In this document: piece by piece, positions 52,996 through 63,913 of the stretch
Numbering within the stretch: position 1 is the stretch's first letter
Layout: every line of letters begins with the position of its first letter
NCBI GenBank assembly: GCA_021018995.1
Contig: CM037589.1
Location: forward strand, 61,702,101 to 61,766,100
From: Chloranthus sessilifolius
Taxonomy: Eukaryota; Streptophyta; Magnoliopsida; Chloranthales; Chloranthaceae
Direction: 5' to 3'
DNA: 64,000 bases
The notes under the pieces: generated by a model
The model's database searches: none
What the model was told of the DNA's origin: nothing
What the model saw: the letters and a program-made list of their open reading frames with translations, nothing else
Made by a program: the position numbers and the translations under genes

Positions 52996-53078
52996 TCTTT
53001 GCTGCATTCATTATATTCAAATCTTATATATTTTGATGGGTAAATTAATTGAATACTGTCTATTTTGTCACCTCACAG

Positions 53079-53632
53079 GAACTTATGCTTCCTTTTACTG
53101 TTATTGCCAAGAAATTTGACAAACTTCGGTACTGGGAGGAGCCCCAATGGACTCCCTCTTTTCTTGCATTTTCCTATAATGTGATCTTCAGGTAAGCGTA
53201 GTCAATACTTTCATGATAAAGTTAGAGCCGTTGAACATAATTTAAAAGAAAAACTTGGCATTTTGGTAGTGGTGGACGAAGGATTTTCTTGAAACGCGGC
53301 ACCCTATAGTCGATAGATGTTAAATTATTTTATCATATTTATTTTTATTAATAATTCTAAGATAAATGAAAAGCAATTTTTACTAAAATGTTTTGCTCGT
53401 AAAGCGAGGGTAACACCATTTAGCACCACTTGATACATTCGAGTGAGATATACTTGACAATGGAGATCATTTTTTTCCATTCCAATCTTCCACAATGCAG
53501 AGCACATGTGGCTCCTACACTGAGTAGCTCCTTAGCCTAGACACTCACACAACTTGTCGAATTACTTTTATTTTTATTTATACAGGGATTTATTTTGTAT
53601 ATTTTCTCTAATGATATGCTGTTATCTATACA
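53079..53632 (+). pseudogene. DUF639-like C-terminal exons
   Basis: Exon c, 53079-53191: acceptor CCTCACAG, donor CAG/GTAAGC; reads ELMLPFTVIAKKFDKLRYWE then EPQWTPSFLAFSYNVIFR. Exon d, from 53586: acceptor TATACAG; completes the Arg codon and reads DLFCIFSLMICCYLYR before a stop (TGA at 53638). The WEEP motif followed by a hydrophobic F(L/A)xFxYxxIFR segment matches the membrane-proximal end of plant DUF639 proteins. The join is in phase. The family end normally continues well past this point, so the fragment is truncated. Confidence 0.5.
53450..53525. mobile_element. family-A MITE fragment
   Basis: TTGACAATGGAGATCATTTT and CCAATCTTCCACAATG only; no mirrored arm. Confidence 0.35.
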
Positions 53633-54127
53633 GAATTTGAGCAAGGATACTAAGGACATGTTTCAAATGATTTTTCAAATAAGGATCTTATTATTGTTTT
53701 TTCTCTTTGCCGAACCTTGCCAAATCATTGCCAAACTCCAAAAGTTGGTCCTAGATGTTGTATGGTCTATACTATTCAATATTCTACTCAAACTGTTGTC
53801 GTCATTTCATTTAGAAATCTCATGATTCCCTGGAAGCTTCGTGATAGAGAGCTTAATAGTCTGATTTTTTTATGCTGATCGTATGAGCTCTCTTGCATCT
53901 TGCTGGTTTTGGAAACTAACATCTTGAACAAAATTGTAAGGCTCTGTCAGTTTAGAATCCCTATAATCAGGTTTATTAGATTCATATGGTGTTATTGTCC
54001 TGTTTGTATCTGTTGAAATCTCTAATTTTGAATATTTTATCTCGTGTCATAATTGCAAGCATCCCTATTGCCAAAAATGCATTAGAATAGTTTATCTGAG
54101 AATTTCTCCTACAGGCTCACAGTGTAA

Positions 54128-54400
54128 TTGCTGCCCTCAACTGTACAGAGGTATGATAAGAAACTAGCCACATGTCATGGTAGCATGCTATTATTGAATG
54201 GGAGAAAATCGCTCATGCACTCATCATTCCCTAACTTGCTGGCTTACTTTATGTTAATGTTCCATTGCCCATTAAATGTGATAAAGAGTTTTGAGACACT
54301 TGGAAGGCAATTTCTATGGAGTGGAGGAAGGCCTACAAGGAAGTATCATCTAGTAAAATGGATGTATTGAGATTCCTAAGAAGAATGGAGGCTTCTAAGC
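54128..54400 (+). pseudogene. LINE (L1-type) reverse transcriptase C-terminal fragment
   Basis: LPSTVQRYDKKLATCHGSML then LLNGRKSLMHSSFPNLLAYF, FHCPLNVIKSFETLGRQFLW and RPTRKYHLVKW fit the plant L1 region after the RT core. The frame shifts and then reads CIEIPKKNGGF, also LINE-like. Cut at both ends and frameshifted. Confidence 0.7.
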
Positions 54401-54554
54401 ACAGACTTTCGGAAACAAGTAGACGGGGTTGAATTATTACAAAAGGTGGTTTTACTATTTCAATTCTCGTATGTAAGAGACACTTCAAATTTCTGAAGGC
54501 CATTATTAACTTAGATATATAATTGTTTAATATCATAAATATTTAATTACGTTC

Positions 54555-55035
54555 TCCTTTTGATTTCAGGCAAAACTTTTCGATTTGAAGCCCACTTCAA
54601 ACGGATCACTAGGGGACGGGGATATTTGGCAGGAGAGGCGAAGCATATATATATATTTTTAATTATGAAACTAGGTCATGGGGTCCTTAGATTGTTAACT
54701 CTTTTTTTTTTTTTTGGAATAAAAGGATTGAGCATGTAAAGTTTAAAATATTTGGTTGATTTGAAAGGTTGGATCATAGGTTGAAATGCAATATTTTGTT
54801 TGAATAAAAGAATTTGGCATTTATTTTATTTATGGATGTGCTTGAATATGAGATTAATAGCTTTTTTTCTTTATATATATTTTTTTAAAGCATTAAAAAT
54901 TACATTAAAAAAAAGTATTACAAAAAGCATAAAAAATATTGCATTAAAAAAAAGCATAAAAAAAATATTATTTTAAAAAAATTTGCATAAAAAATTGTCG
55001 ACGTAATTTTTTTTAAAAAAAATTTTGCATAAAAA
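54555..55035. other. AT-rich DNA near the right end of the CACTA element
   Basis: Poly(T) tract at 54702-54714 and a stretch of GCATAAAAAA / ATTAAAAAAA words (54885-55030) that may be degenerate subterminal repeats. No gene. Confidence 0.4.
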
Positions 55036-55165
55036 ATCGCCTAAGCAGTTGTAAAAAGGAGGTGGTTTTTTACCACTATACAAGATGCTGGTTTATGAAC
55101 TTCATAAACCAGCATGCGTATAGTGGTAAAAAACCACTCCTTTTTACAATTGTTTAGGCGAGTTT
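55036..55165. repeat. 130-bp hairpin in the CACTA subterminal region
   Basis: GTTGTAAAAAGGAGGTGGTT and TTTTACCACTATAC pair with GTATAGTGGTAAAA and AACCACTCCTTTTTACAA; the apex is ATGCTGGTTTATGAACTTCA-TAAACCAGCAT. Nearly perfect stem of about 60 bp. Confidence 0.85.
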
Positions 55166-55228
55166 TTGAAAAACCAACCAAAGAACCACTATTTAAGGCA
55201 GTGGTTTTTTGGGCTTTTTCACGTAGTG

Positions 55229-55425
55229 AGATTTGAAAGTCGAAACATAACGACGAAGTGATTTTACAACAATACTATGATGTTGATGAAGATGAAGAAC
55301 ATGATAAATCTACTCCCTCCACGGCTCGTAGTGGTGCAAGACCACCACCCTCTAAAAGAACACATTGTGGAAATTTATATTTTCCCTTTTACTTAAATAA
55401 TATTTTTCTTCTTTAGCTTTTCCTT
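55229..55425 (+). pseudogene. possible hAT transposase C-terminal tail
   Basis: The frame EVILQQYYDVDEDEEHDKST then PSTARSGARPPPSKRTH ends at a TAG near 55416, followed by AATAAAATTTACATTTTCC (55473), which could be a poly(A) signal. Acidic tails like this occur in plant hAT transposases, and the position at the 3' end of the second hAT fits. The catalytic and dimerisation domains are absent. Confidence 0.35.
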
Positions 55426-57449
55426 TTTTTTTGTATGTTTTATGTTCATTTTTGTACTATTTTGTTTGACATCAATAAAATTTACATTTTCCTTCTAAAC
55501 ACTACAAAATTAATAAAAATTAACACAAAACATATATTATATACTTTTGGAATTTTTTTTGAGAAATTTAGGGTTTTTTTGAAAAAAAAAAAAAAAAGTA
55601 ATGCCATCACGCAATCGCATATGCGATCCGCATATGAGATGGCACTATGTCATTGCATATGCGGTTTGACAACATTGGTTAAGGCCCATTTAAAGTTCGG
55701 TTTACTCAACCTACCAAGTCGGGAATCGGTTTCGAAGAACCCAAACCGAAAACCAAATCGAATTGAATTCAGTTCGGTTCAGTCTATGTCGGTTTTCGGT
55801 GTAGTTCAGGTTGGTTCGAGTGTAACACCTGCCCCTCAAATTCCATGTCAATCAACAAGTTGACTGAGGCCTGATGAGACCTAATGGCATCCATAGGGCA
55901 CTCCTTGTATTCAATTGAATGTGTTAGTAATTAAGTAAAATACACATTACAAGAGAAGCCCGAAATTGCTACTGATTGACCATGATCCAAGAATTGACCC
56001 AAATTAGAACTAAGCCTTGGTGATGATGTGGATTTCATCATCAATGGTTTATATTTTGATGATCATTTCGATAGTGATCGATAATTTAGGTCAAACATAG
56101 ACCCCTAAATCCTAGAAGACTAGATGCACTAAGATTTTAAACATAATGTGTGTACCTCATATAAAATAGTGGTAATTCTTGTAAATAGTTATAAAGCCCA
56201 ATGACTATTCCAATTAATTTCCTTAATTTCTTTAATTAGAAAATATAATTTTACAAAGTTCTAGCACATACTAGCCACACATCTACTTGACCAACTTTGA
56301 CCTCATCGTAGACCATTGAAAAACTTTAGAGAAATCAAAGGTGTTAGATTGGGGTGAGTACATACGCCACAGGATTGGGTTGAAAGATATACACACATAA
56401 ATTGAGGGCATAGAAGAAAAAAAATGACAAGATGAGACAAATTGGGTGGTAGAAAATGGAACCCAAGTGGGTCCCATTTATTCCTTGCGCATGTGATAAG
56501 GAAGAGAAAAAGATGCTTGGAATAGAAAAAAAGGGACACTTAACAAGATTCTAGAAAGCCTTGTCTCCCCACTCAATGCAAGAATCAAATTCCTCTTGTC
56601 CCTCCTCATTCCATCTTCTTCCTCTATTTTCTCCATTTTCACTATTAGAGCTCCTACTTTAGTATTTATCCACCCAATCTAGCCATTAAAACTATGATCC
56701 AACACCATCACTCTACTCCATGTCACTCCTAGAACCACATATATAAGATTGAACCTCATCTCAACCCTTTCCACCATAAAAATTTGATTAAAATAGTAAG
56801 GGATAGCTTGGAGATCAATGTAAAGTATCAATTTAGAATTGTTTTTACAAATCCTAGTGAATTTTTGCAATTAGTCCTATTTTGTTCTTTTTAATATTCT
56901 TTTGAAATATTATGAGTAGATCTTTTGCATGAGTTAAAGGTTATTTAAATTTCATAAATCATAGTGTATTTGATGTTATTTTTATGATTGATTTGAATGG
57001 TGATAGATGTTACATGATGAATATAGTCACTCTTCTAAAAATACAAAATCTATCTAGGCTTAGAAAATTTCTATAAAAATTCATAGACGTGCATATAAAA
57101 GTATATATCATCTTTGTAAAAGATTAGGCTTTGATTCACTGTGATTTGATAGGAACATATTCCGAGGTGAAATTGTATAGATTTGCCTGGTATAGTGTAC
57201 CAAATTTTGGTTGAGAGTGAGCCTGTAAATCTCTTGATATAAAATTGTCTAAAAGATCTGCAAAAAAATTGAAGAGGATTTTTATCAGTGTATCATCACT
57301 ATATAAAATTTCAAATCTTGATTACATTTCGTTTGACCGGTAAAAATTTCAAAATCCTAGAATGCAGAAATCCATTCTATGTGGCACATCTAGGAACCAC
57401 TATCGAACAGTCAATCAGATGGCTCTGTTTCTATCATGATCCAAATAAA

Positions 57450-58630
57450 TTCAGCATTTTTGATACATAGACACATTGTAGATAAATTTGAGAGCTTTCC
57501 AACGAGCTCTAACCTGCCCGATTCGGACATCGGCAATGAAAGTTGTGGCCGATTATCCAGGGCGTTAAAATCTAGTATGATGATCAGTTGAATTAAAAAT
57601 ACATTTTGTAAATCAATCGCCCTTATAAATTATGATCTAAATTTTGAGTGTCGTCACTTGTGGAAGATGAAGCCATCAGTCATCTTCCACTTGATTTTTG
57701 AATCACTCAGAAATTCAATCATGATAGAAAATGGCACCTCGATTATCGGCAAGGGTTCGATACCCTTACCTGAAATTTATAAAATGAATGAGGTAAGTCA
57801 AAATCTTGACTGTCTCCCTAAATCCCGTGATAGTTTGACCATTCAAGATCACAAATAAGGTTTTATGGCCACTGATGACCTGTAATCAACATGATAGACC
57901 TTAGTTGATCGAGTCAAAAATTGACTCTTAGAAGGCTCAAAGGCCGATATGGCCGGAAAATGACGCTTGGAGCTAGCACATCATAGGCCAAGATGACCCC
58001 AAGAAATCTATAAAATTTTGGGAAGGTAAAATTATAAATATATTGACTTCATTTAAAGATTCAGCCTCTGACTCGATTGGTTTAGACGAATAGAAAACCC
58101 GAAAATCCATGGTATGAGACTATGTCAAGTGGCACACGCCATAACCAATGTTGGACATCCAATCTGATGGCCATGATCCCATCATGATCCTGACATTTCT
58201 AGTATAAGAAATACACTAAGATATCGTAGATAACTTGAAGAGCTTTCCAACAAGCTTTAATTTGCTTCATTTTGATATCGAAAATGAAAGTTACGATCGG
58301 ATTACCAGAGACCTGGAAATATGGCTTGATATACGAATTGATCAAAAACCCGTTTGGTAAATTGTTGGTCACGATCACGTTTGATCGTATTTTTTAGTGC
58401 CATTACTTTTAAAAGATGAGGCTCCCAGTCCTCTTTCACTGAGTTTTTGAATCACCGAAAAACTTGATCAGAGTTAAAAATTGTGACCCGATTACTGACC
58501 AAGGGTTCGAAACCCTTAGTGAAATATCTAGCATTGAAGGGATACAGTCAAAATCTTCACTTTCCCTCGAGTTCTGTGGCACAGAGATCACCCATGATCA
58601 CTTTTTTGGTCCTAGTAATCACTGGTGACC
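57450..58630. repeat. diverged tandem duplication inside the solo LTR
   Basis: Matched blocks in order: AGAGCTTTCCAACGAGCTCT with AGAGCTTTCCAACAAGCTTT; GGCAATGAAAGTTGTGGCCG with GAAAATGAAAGTTACGATCG; GGTTCGATACCCTTACCTGA with GGTTCGAAACCCTTAGTGAA. Spacing is about 750 bp. Confidence 0.65.
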
Positions 58631-59834
58631 ATTGATTAAAATATCAGATAATTGATCACAAGTTTGACCAATCAACTTAGAGGCCCAAGAACCAGATTTC
58701 TTGAAATTAGACCAATTAGGGTCTAGAAACCCGATACGACCCGACCCATGGGCCTAAGAAAATTGTTCAAGATAACTTATAGGACCTGATGTCCTTGTTT
58801 AGAAGTTGAGTGGTCCACTGCTATTGGCACCCCTCAAAATTTGGTAGCAACTATAATTAAAATATGTATTTTCCTAGGAAACCAGACCCCTTCCGATGTA
58901 GGACCCGGAATGACCCGACATATGAGGTCTAAAGAAATTAATGAAATTGTTGGGACCTGATGTCCCTATTTGAAAGTCTCGTGGGCAATTACTAATGGCA
59001 CCCACGAAAACTAAAAGCACCCACACAAAAAATGTGGAGACATCTTAAAGACCTAAACTGATTGTAAATCAGATCCTATTTGGCCTAATATGAGGACCAA
59101 ATGGATGATGATGAATGGGAGAAGGATACGATATCCTCGTTAATCAGGTGATTCATTGGTTATGGACAACTGTAAAAATATTGGAGAGTTCTATACTATA
59201 CTCGCTCGAAATCTTAATATTAATTTGGACATGAGATTCAAATTGATCCAACCAATGGACCCAACAAGGGATCCAACATAAGTAATGAACTATTGAGACT
59301 TACTGCCCCTGATTATTAAACTGGTGTGCCCCAACTAATGACACCCAATCAAAATTAAATGGACACCCACCTGAATTAGTACTTTAATATGATAAATTAA
59401 GGAAAATTACTAAATATGAGGTAAGAGAATGAATTTTGTAATATCAAAGTCCCGATCAAAGCTTGACCAATTCTAAGGTAGATGACCTTAGATAGACCAC
59501 CAATAACCCACATTGGTGGAAGACATAATTATGCACTATTTATGACCAACTAGTAACTGGCATTGACTCTGCCTTAATGATGTTGTTTGAAACAATTAGA
59601 GATATAGACTTCTTCTATAACACTACTGAATTATTGATGAAATATAAGTCTCCGATGGACTCTAAATTATGGCAGCACTAAGTATAGTGTAAATTGATTA
59701 AGGAAATCAGTATGCCTAGTGATCCTATTATGTATATACATGAGATCAGAATATTTACAGTGATTAATGTGATAGATCCTAGGATTCAGACTAATTGAAT
59801 TAGACTTGGAACTTGACTAAATTGTTGAATTATA

Positions 59835-60035
59835 GTGTATTTGATTTGAAACCGATGTTTGATGGAATTCGTATTTGAATCCGAACCCGATATTGATTGA
59901 AACTCGTATTTGATTTGAAACCGATGTTTTATGGAACTCGTATTTGAATCTGAACCTGATATTGTTTGAAACTTGTATTTGATTTGAAATTAATATATTT
60001 GATTTGAAACCAATATTCTATGGAACTAATTATTT
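59835..60035. repeat. minisatellite of TTTGATTTGAAACC-type units
   Basis: Repeats of GTATTTGATTTGAAACCGAT, GGAACTCGTATTTGAATC and GAACCYGATATTGnTTGAAAC with a period near 75-80 bp, about 2.5 copies, the last decayed. Confidence 0.7.
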
Positions 60036-60344
60036 GAAGGAGGAATTTTCAAGGATTGGGAGCGAAAGAGCCGCCCAGCGTGCGTGGCAAGGGGTTGGGG
60101 GCGTGACATCGGGATCCTCGATTTTCGGTTTAGAGTTTGCATCCCTATGTCCAGTCCACTTTTCAAAGCATTGGTAGGCAATTTTTTTGTTTCATGTTGG
60201 TCTTACTATTATGGTTTTTTGCATTTACTCCCATGAGATCTCTTATTTACACTCTATCTCCTGTGTTTAATTTACACAGTGATCGTTTCTTTTACCTATT
60301 ATCCTGTATAATGATAGATCGCCCATTGATTATTACAAAATGAA

Positions 60345-60655
60345 ACTTTGACTGCTTTGAATCAGACGATGGATATCATTTTATCACTACAATTTTCCAC
60401 CCAATGAACCTTGAGATCAAAATCCTACCATCATATGGTCAAATTTTGATTTCACATGACAGACAACCCAAAAAGCAAATATATGATCATGGGTGAACAT
60501 CGAACGTGGTTCTTGGATCACTTTTTGAGATGTGTGTATCAATCCAAATATGACCATTTGATTGTACACCCATGATCCCAAGATCCATTAGGTCAAAGAC
60601 CGGGACAAAAAACAATCTCCATCGTCTGATTCAAAGCAGTCAAACGTTATTTTGT
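60345..60655. mobile_element. MITE, family A
   Basis: CTTTGACTGCTTTGAATCAG at the left and CTGATTCAAAGCAGTCAAAC at the right are mirror images; GGTTCTTGGATCACTTTTTG near the centre. Confidence 0.75.
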
Positions 60656-60845
60656 CTGAGAGTTCGTTGTGGTAAGAGGTATATAATAAGTAAAGGAAAC
60701 ACAAAAGTACGGGGCCACTTGTAAATGGTGTAAATATATAGGAGAAACACCACCAGCGGAGTGTACATAGGACATATCTCGGGGTAAATACAAAAAGGGT
60801 ACCATTCTCACCCCATGCCTTCTCACCCCATCTCCTCCACCCGGC
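60656..60845. other. spacer between two MITEs
   Basis: Unique-looking DNA. Minus frames spanning 60588-60851 partly read through the MITE arm and show no domain. Confidence 0.4.
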
Positions 60846-60846
60846 A

Positions 60847-61162
60847 TGCATTGATCGCGTTTGAATCAGATGGTGGAGATTTTTTCATTTCATTCTTCCA
60901 CACAACGAATATTGAGATCTTGGTCATTCAATTAGACGGTCAGTTCTTAATTACATGTGGCATACATCCCAAAAAGTGATCTAAAATCATGTGATACACA
61001 TCACGCTGAAGCATGATTTTAGGATAACTTTCTGAGATGTGTGTTATGTATAATAAAAAATGATTATTTGATTGAAGGGCCATGATCTATAGATCCGTTG
61101 TGTGGAAGATTGAGACAAAAAACAATCTCCATCATTTGATTCAAAGATTGTCAATGCATGCC
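60847..61162. mobile_element. MITE, family A
   Basis: GCATTGATCGCGTTTGAATC and AGATGGTGGAGATTT on the left, AACAATCTCCATCATTTGAT and TTGTCAATGCAT on the right. Central words ATCATGTGATACACATCACG and GAAGCATGATTTTAGG. Confidence 0.7.
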
Positions 61163-63567
61163 CATTGAAGCAGATGGAGTTGAGAAAGCAGTCTGGTGGC
61201 GTGAGACCCATGCAAAAACCCTCACAATTAGGTTGTCAATCTTGATCCCTTAGGTTGAGCTTGAGAACCAAATTAGTGAAAGGTTTACATATTAATAAAA
61301 TAGTTGTGGAGATAGTTGTAGAGATGGTGAGGCCCGCTTGAGCATTGGGAGAATTAGGAGAATTAGGAGATTGATAGGGCAGCTCCAAGATCTATTTATT
61401 ATAGTATGAGTTGGTATTGCAAGTAAGTTCAAACCAAGTAGGTAGCACACATTGGCTAAGTGGGTATCTGAGTATACGTCTACTATTGTTGTCAAATAAT
61501 AATATAATATAATAGATAGGTAGAGGAGGGATACAATATAATAGGGGAGTCTATGTATATATGTACAAGCTACGCAGGCACACGCACATTTTCCTTTTCT
61601 GAATCAAACCGCATGCATGGATGGATCATGGATTATGCATGGATGCATGGTGGTGGGCTATTAAATATGCATATTATAAACTAATAACTAGTAAATTGTA
61701 GTGTGAAGAGAGAGTGAGAGACTACTACTTAATAGACATGTTGGAATTATATGTCCAATATTTGATATATATATATATATATATATGAATCTAAAGAGGT
61801 TCGACATTGGTGATGGATGGGGCACCTAATAGTAATACCAACTAATTAATTCCACTGTTTATAAAAAAGAAGGGTTTAACAAAAAAAAGTTGAGAGTTTT
61901 AATTGTCGTCCAAGGCAGCATTAATTACAATTGGGAACAGCACCACCTTAACTGTAAAGCCAAATTAAAGAATGACTCGGATCTCAAACTAAAATATATG
62001 CTACCTTATTATAAGCTTCATCTGTTACATCATCACGTGGATGGAGTAGTTGGTATGCCACATGTATGAAAGAATCACTCAAAAGGATCAGAGTAGTTAA
62101 GTGGAGAACACATGTATGGACTATGGAGATATGCGTACTAATTAAGAAAGAGAATTATTTTAGTGGAGAGAATGACTTGTTTGGACTCTAACCTTATATA
62201 CTTGGGTTTTTAGCATGAGATTATTTATCAAATGATTTGTAATACTGAATAAGTTTAAGGAATTTGAGTAATTTGGAAAATAATTTAATTGGATCATCAT
62301 TAAAAAAGACTAATATTTGATAAAGAATTGGGTTCATCATGGATCATTGATGGAAGGGAAATCAAATAAGAAGATGGGCTTCTAAAAATCTGCATTATAA
62401 TGTCATGTTCCCAACACTGCTGTGAACCATTTAGGGATATGCGCATTATTTTGTGAGAAGATTTAGGGGAGGGGGGATTTAGTTTTGGCGACAGACATGT
62501 AAAGGGAGTAGCTGATTTTGTTGGGGACCAAAAAGTAGGTGATGTCATAGCTTAAATGCCACGGTTGCCCATTTCATCTAATAAAGCAACTTTTCAAGAT
62601 CATCATCTATTAATTAAAAGTGAGCCCCCTTTGACGCGTTTAGGTATGATGATTAAAGTGGGTGTCCCACTTGAAATGTCTAAGATTGGTAAAGAGTAGA
62701 GAGGACCAAGACCCTTAGAAGCAACAGAAAACATTTTCTCCTAATTGGTGAGCCCGGGAAGACATAGGATATAGCTGGAACCAAGTATCCTCTCTAAAGA
62801 AATAGAAAAAGGTAAAAGCAAAAGCAATCATCATTTAATAAACCCAAACCAATTGAGCAGCTATAAGACATCTTCTGCACCCCTGTATTCCATTCCACCT
62901 CAACTACCAAGCAGTTTTATGTTTTGTTTTGAAATAAACATGGCCCATGCATCACATCAATTTGGCATTTTTGCCCTGCCCCCACCCACTATCAATGACC
63001 CAAGGGTTTTTAAAACTTGTTAATTACAGTGCTTTTACATCCAAATTCGTAGCCATTGAGCATTAGATTCGAGTAGATTGGTTCAGAAACATTGTGGGCA
63101 TAGATGTAGCAGTTTATTAGTCCAACAGTTGTATAATTAACCAATAACCAGATACTTAATTTGAGGTCACCATCTCTGAGATGTACTTGTTACCTTTATC
63201 AAATGACAGCTCAATGCTTTAGCATAATCCAAATCTCGCCGATTACCTTACAATAAGCCTTCAAGTCTAATAGATCCTACAAACTAGGATGGTTTTCTTT
63301 TAATTTTCTCTCTCTCTCTTCTTTTTTATATATAAAATAAGTTAATAAAGTACATTGATATAGCAGGTTGCTTAGCAGCATCTAACTTGATGCTTCACCC
63401 ATCTCTATATCCCTTTGACCAGTGTGTGTATACTGTATAATGATGAGGACAGTCTGAAAAATTGGCGACTTCTTGGATGGTCGATGGTCCGCATTTGCAT
63501 GTATTTAGTGACCATCCAAAATTACGTAATGGATCAGAATAGGTGGCAGGCGTTTCAAGCCTGGCAC

Positions 63568-63570
<3 letters not shown>
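61163..63570. other. intergenic, no gene recognised
   Basis: Mostly AT-rich, unique-looking DNA with a short (TA)n at about 61769-61786 and a CTCTCTCTCTC tract near 63308. Frames on both strands (61292-61495, 62300-62548) lack domains and are not called. Confidence 0.5.

Positions 63571-63629
<59 letters not shown>
63571..63629. repeat. (TA)n microsatellite
   Basis: Pure TA run; the open frame passing through it is an artefact. Confidence 0.95.
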
Positions 63630-63631
<2 letters not shown>

Positions 63632-63913
63632 ATAATTATCCTTGCATATAGCTAGAGAGAGGGCTGGGATTATGCGGTCCGAGCGTAGAGATATTTATGC
63701 GCCTATTGATATGGATGTGACGCATAACGCTTTTTTGTGAAGTGATCAGTATTATTTTATAATCATTTAATTACATTTTTGTGATATGGATGTGACACAT
63801 AATTAGGACTACCTTTCTTTTCAAAAAAGTAGATAACATTTTTTAATTACCTTGCACCTGTCAATGTGAGTTGTCAGAATCCCACCAACTCACCTCTTTT
63901 TCACTAAATTTTA

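Larger units (their letters stand above)
42995..55228. mobile_element. 12.2-kb CACTA-type element carrying several gene fragments (Pack-CACTA)
   Basis: Left end CACTACGTCAAAATGATAAA, right end GGGCTTTTTCACGTAGTG; reverse complement of the right end is CACTACGTGAAAAAGCCC. Flanked by AGA on both sides (42992-42994 and 55229-55231), the 3-bp duplication expected. Subterminal CCACTGCC/AACCACT words and a 130-bp hairpin (55036-55165) fit CACTA subterminal structure. No TNPD/TNPA-like transposase was recognised. Inside are CHR4-like, CAP-G2-like, DUF639-like and CCHC zinc-finger gene pieces, LINE and copia fragments and a hAT MITE. Introns around the captured exons are kept, so capture was at DNA level. 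Confidence 0.7.
42105..55677 (+). mobile_element. second hAT-like element (CATTGCTGTCAA ends) split by a CACTA element
   Basis: Left end CATTGCTGTCAAGAGCGACC then GCATATGCGAT; right end GCATATGCGGTTTGACAACATTG. The reverse complement of the right end is CAATGTTGTCAAACCGCATA. Flanks are GTTAGGGC (42097-42104) and GTTAAGGC (55678-55685), an 8-bp duplication with 7 matches. Own sequence is 42105-42994 and 55229-55677, about 1.3 kb. The left part has an apparent promoter (CCAACGGTC..GACTGTTGG and CTTATAAATAAGG near 42345-42360). The right part has a frame VDEDEEHDKSTPSTARSGAR like an acidic transposase tail. So it is probably an internal-deletion derivative of an autonomous hAT. Confidence 0.7.
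55821..60108 (+). mobile_element. solo LTR, 4.29 kb, Ty3-gypsy type
   Basis: Starts TGTAACACCTGCCCC and ends GGGGGCGTGACA. Flanked by TCGAG (55816-55820) and TCGGG (60109-60113), a 5-bp duplication with one mismatch. No gag/pol frame. Inserted in the right arm of the outer hAT-like element. Contains a diverged tandem duplication of about 750 bp (57.45-57.86 and 58.2-58.62 kb) and a minisatellite near its end. Confidence 0.7.
41531..60155. mobile_element. nested transposon complex; outer hAT-like element 41539-60147
   Basis: Outer ends TAGGGATGCAAG (41539) and TTGCATCCCTA (60147) are inverted repeats, flanked by TGTCCAAA (41531-41538) and TGTCCAGT (60148-60155), an 8-bp duplication with six matches. 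The element's own sequence is rich in CCGAACCGAAAC words: 41539-42104, 55678-55820 and 60109-60147. The rest is two later insertions, a second hAT with its CACTA cargo and a solo LTR. Without them it would be a MITE of about 750 bp. The 41740-42030 part includes TATA-rich DNA of unclear origin. Confidence 0.6.

Noticed and set aside
42105-55677. The whole 13.6 kb as one large autonomous hAT with cargo
   Set aside because: The CACTA ends with AGA duplication at 42995 and 55228 explain the interior better as a later insertion.
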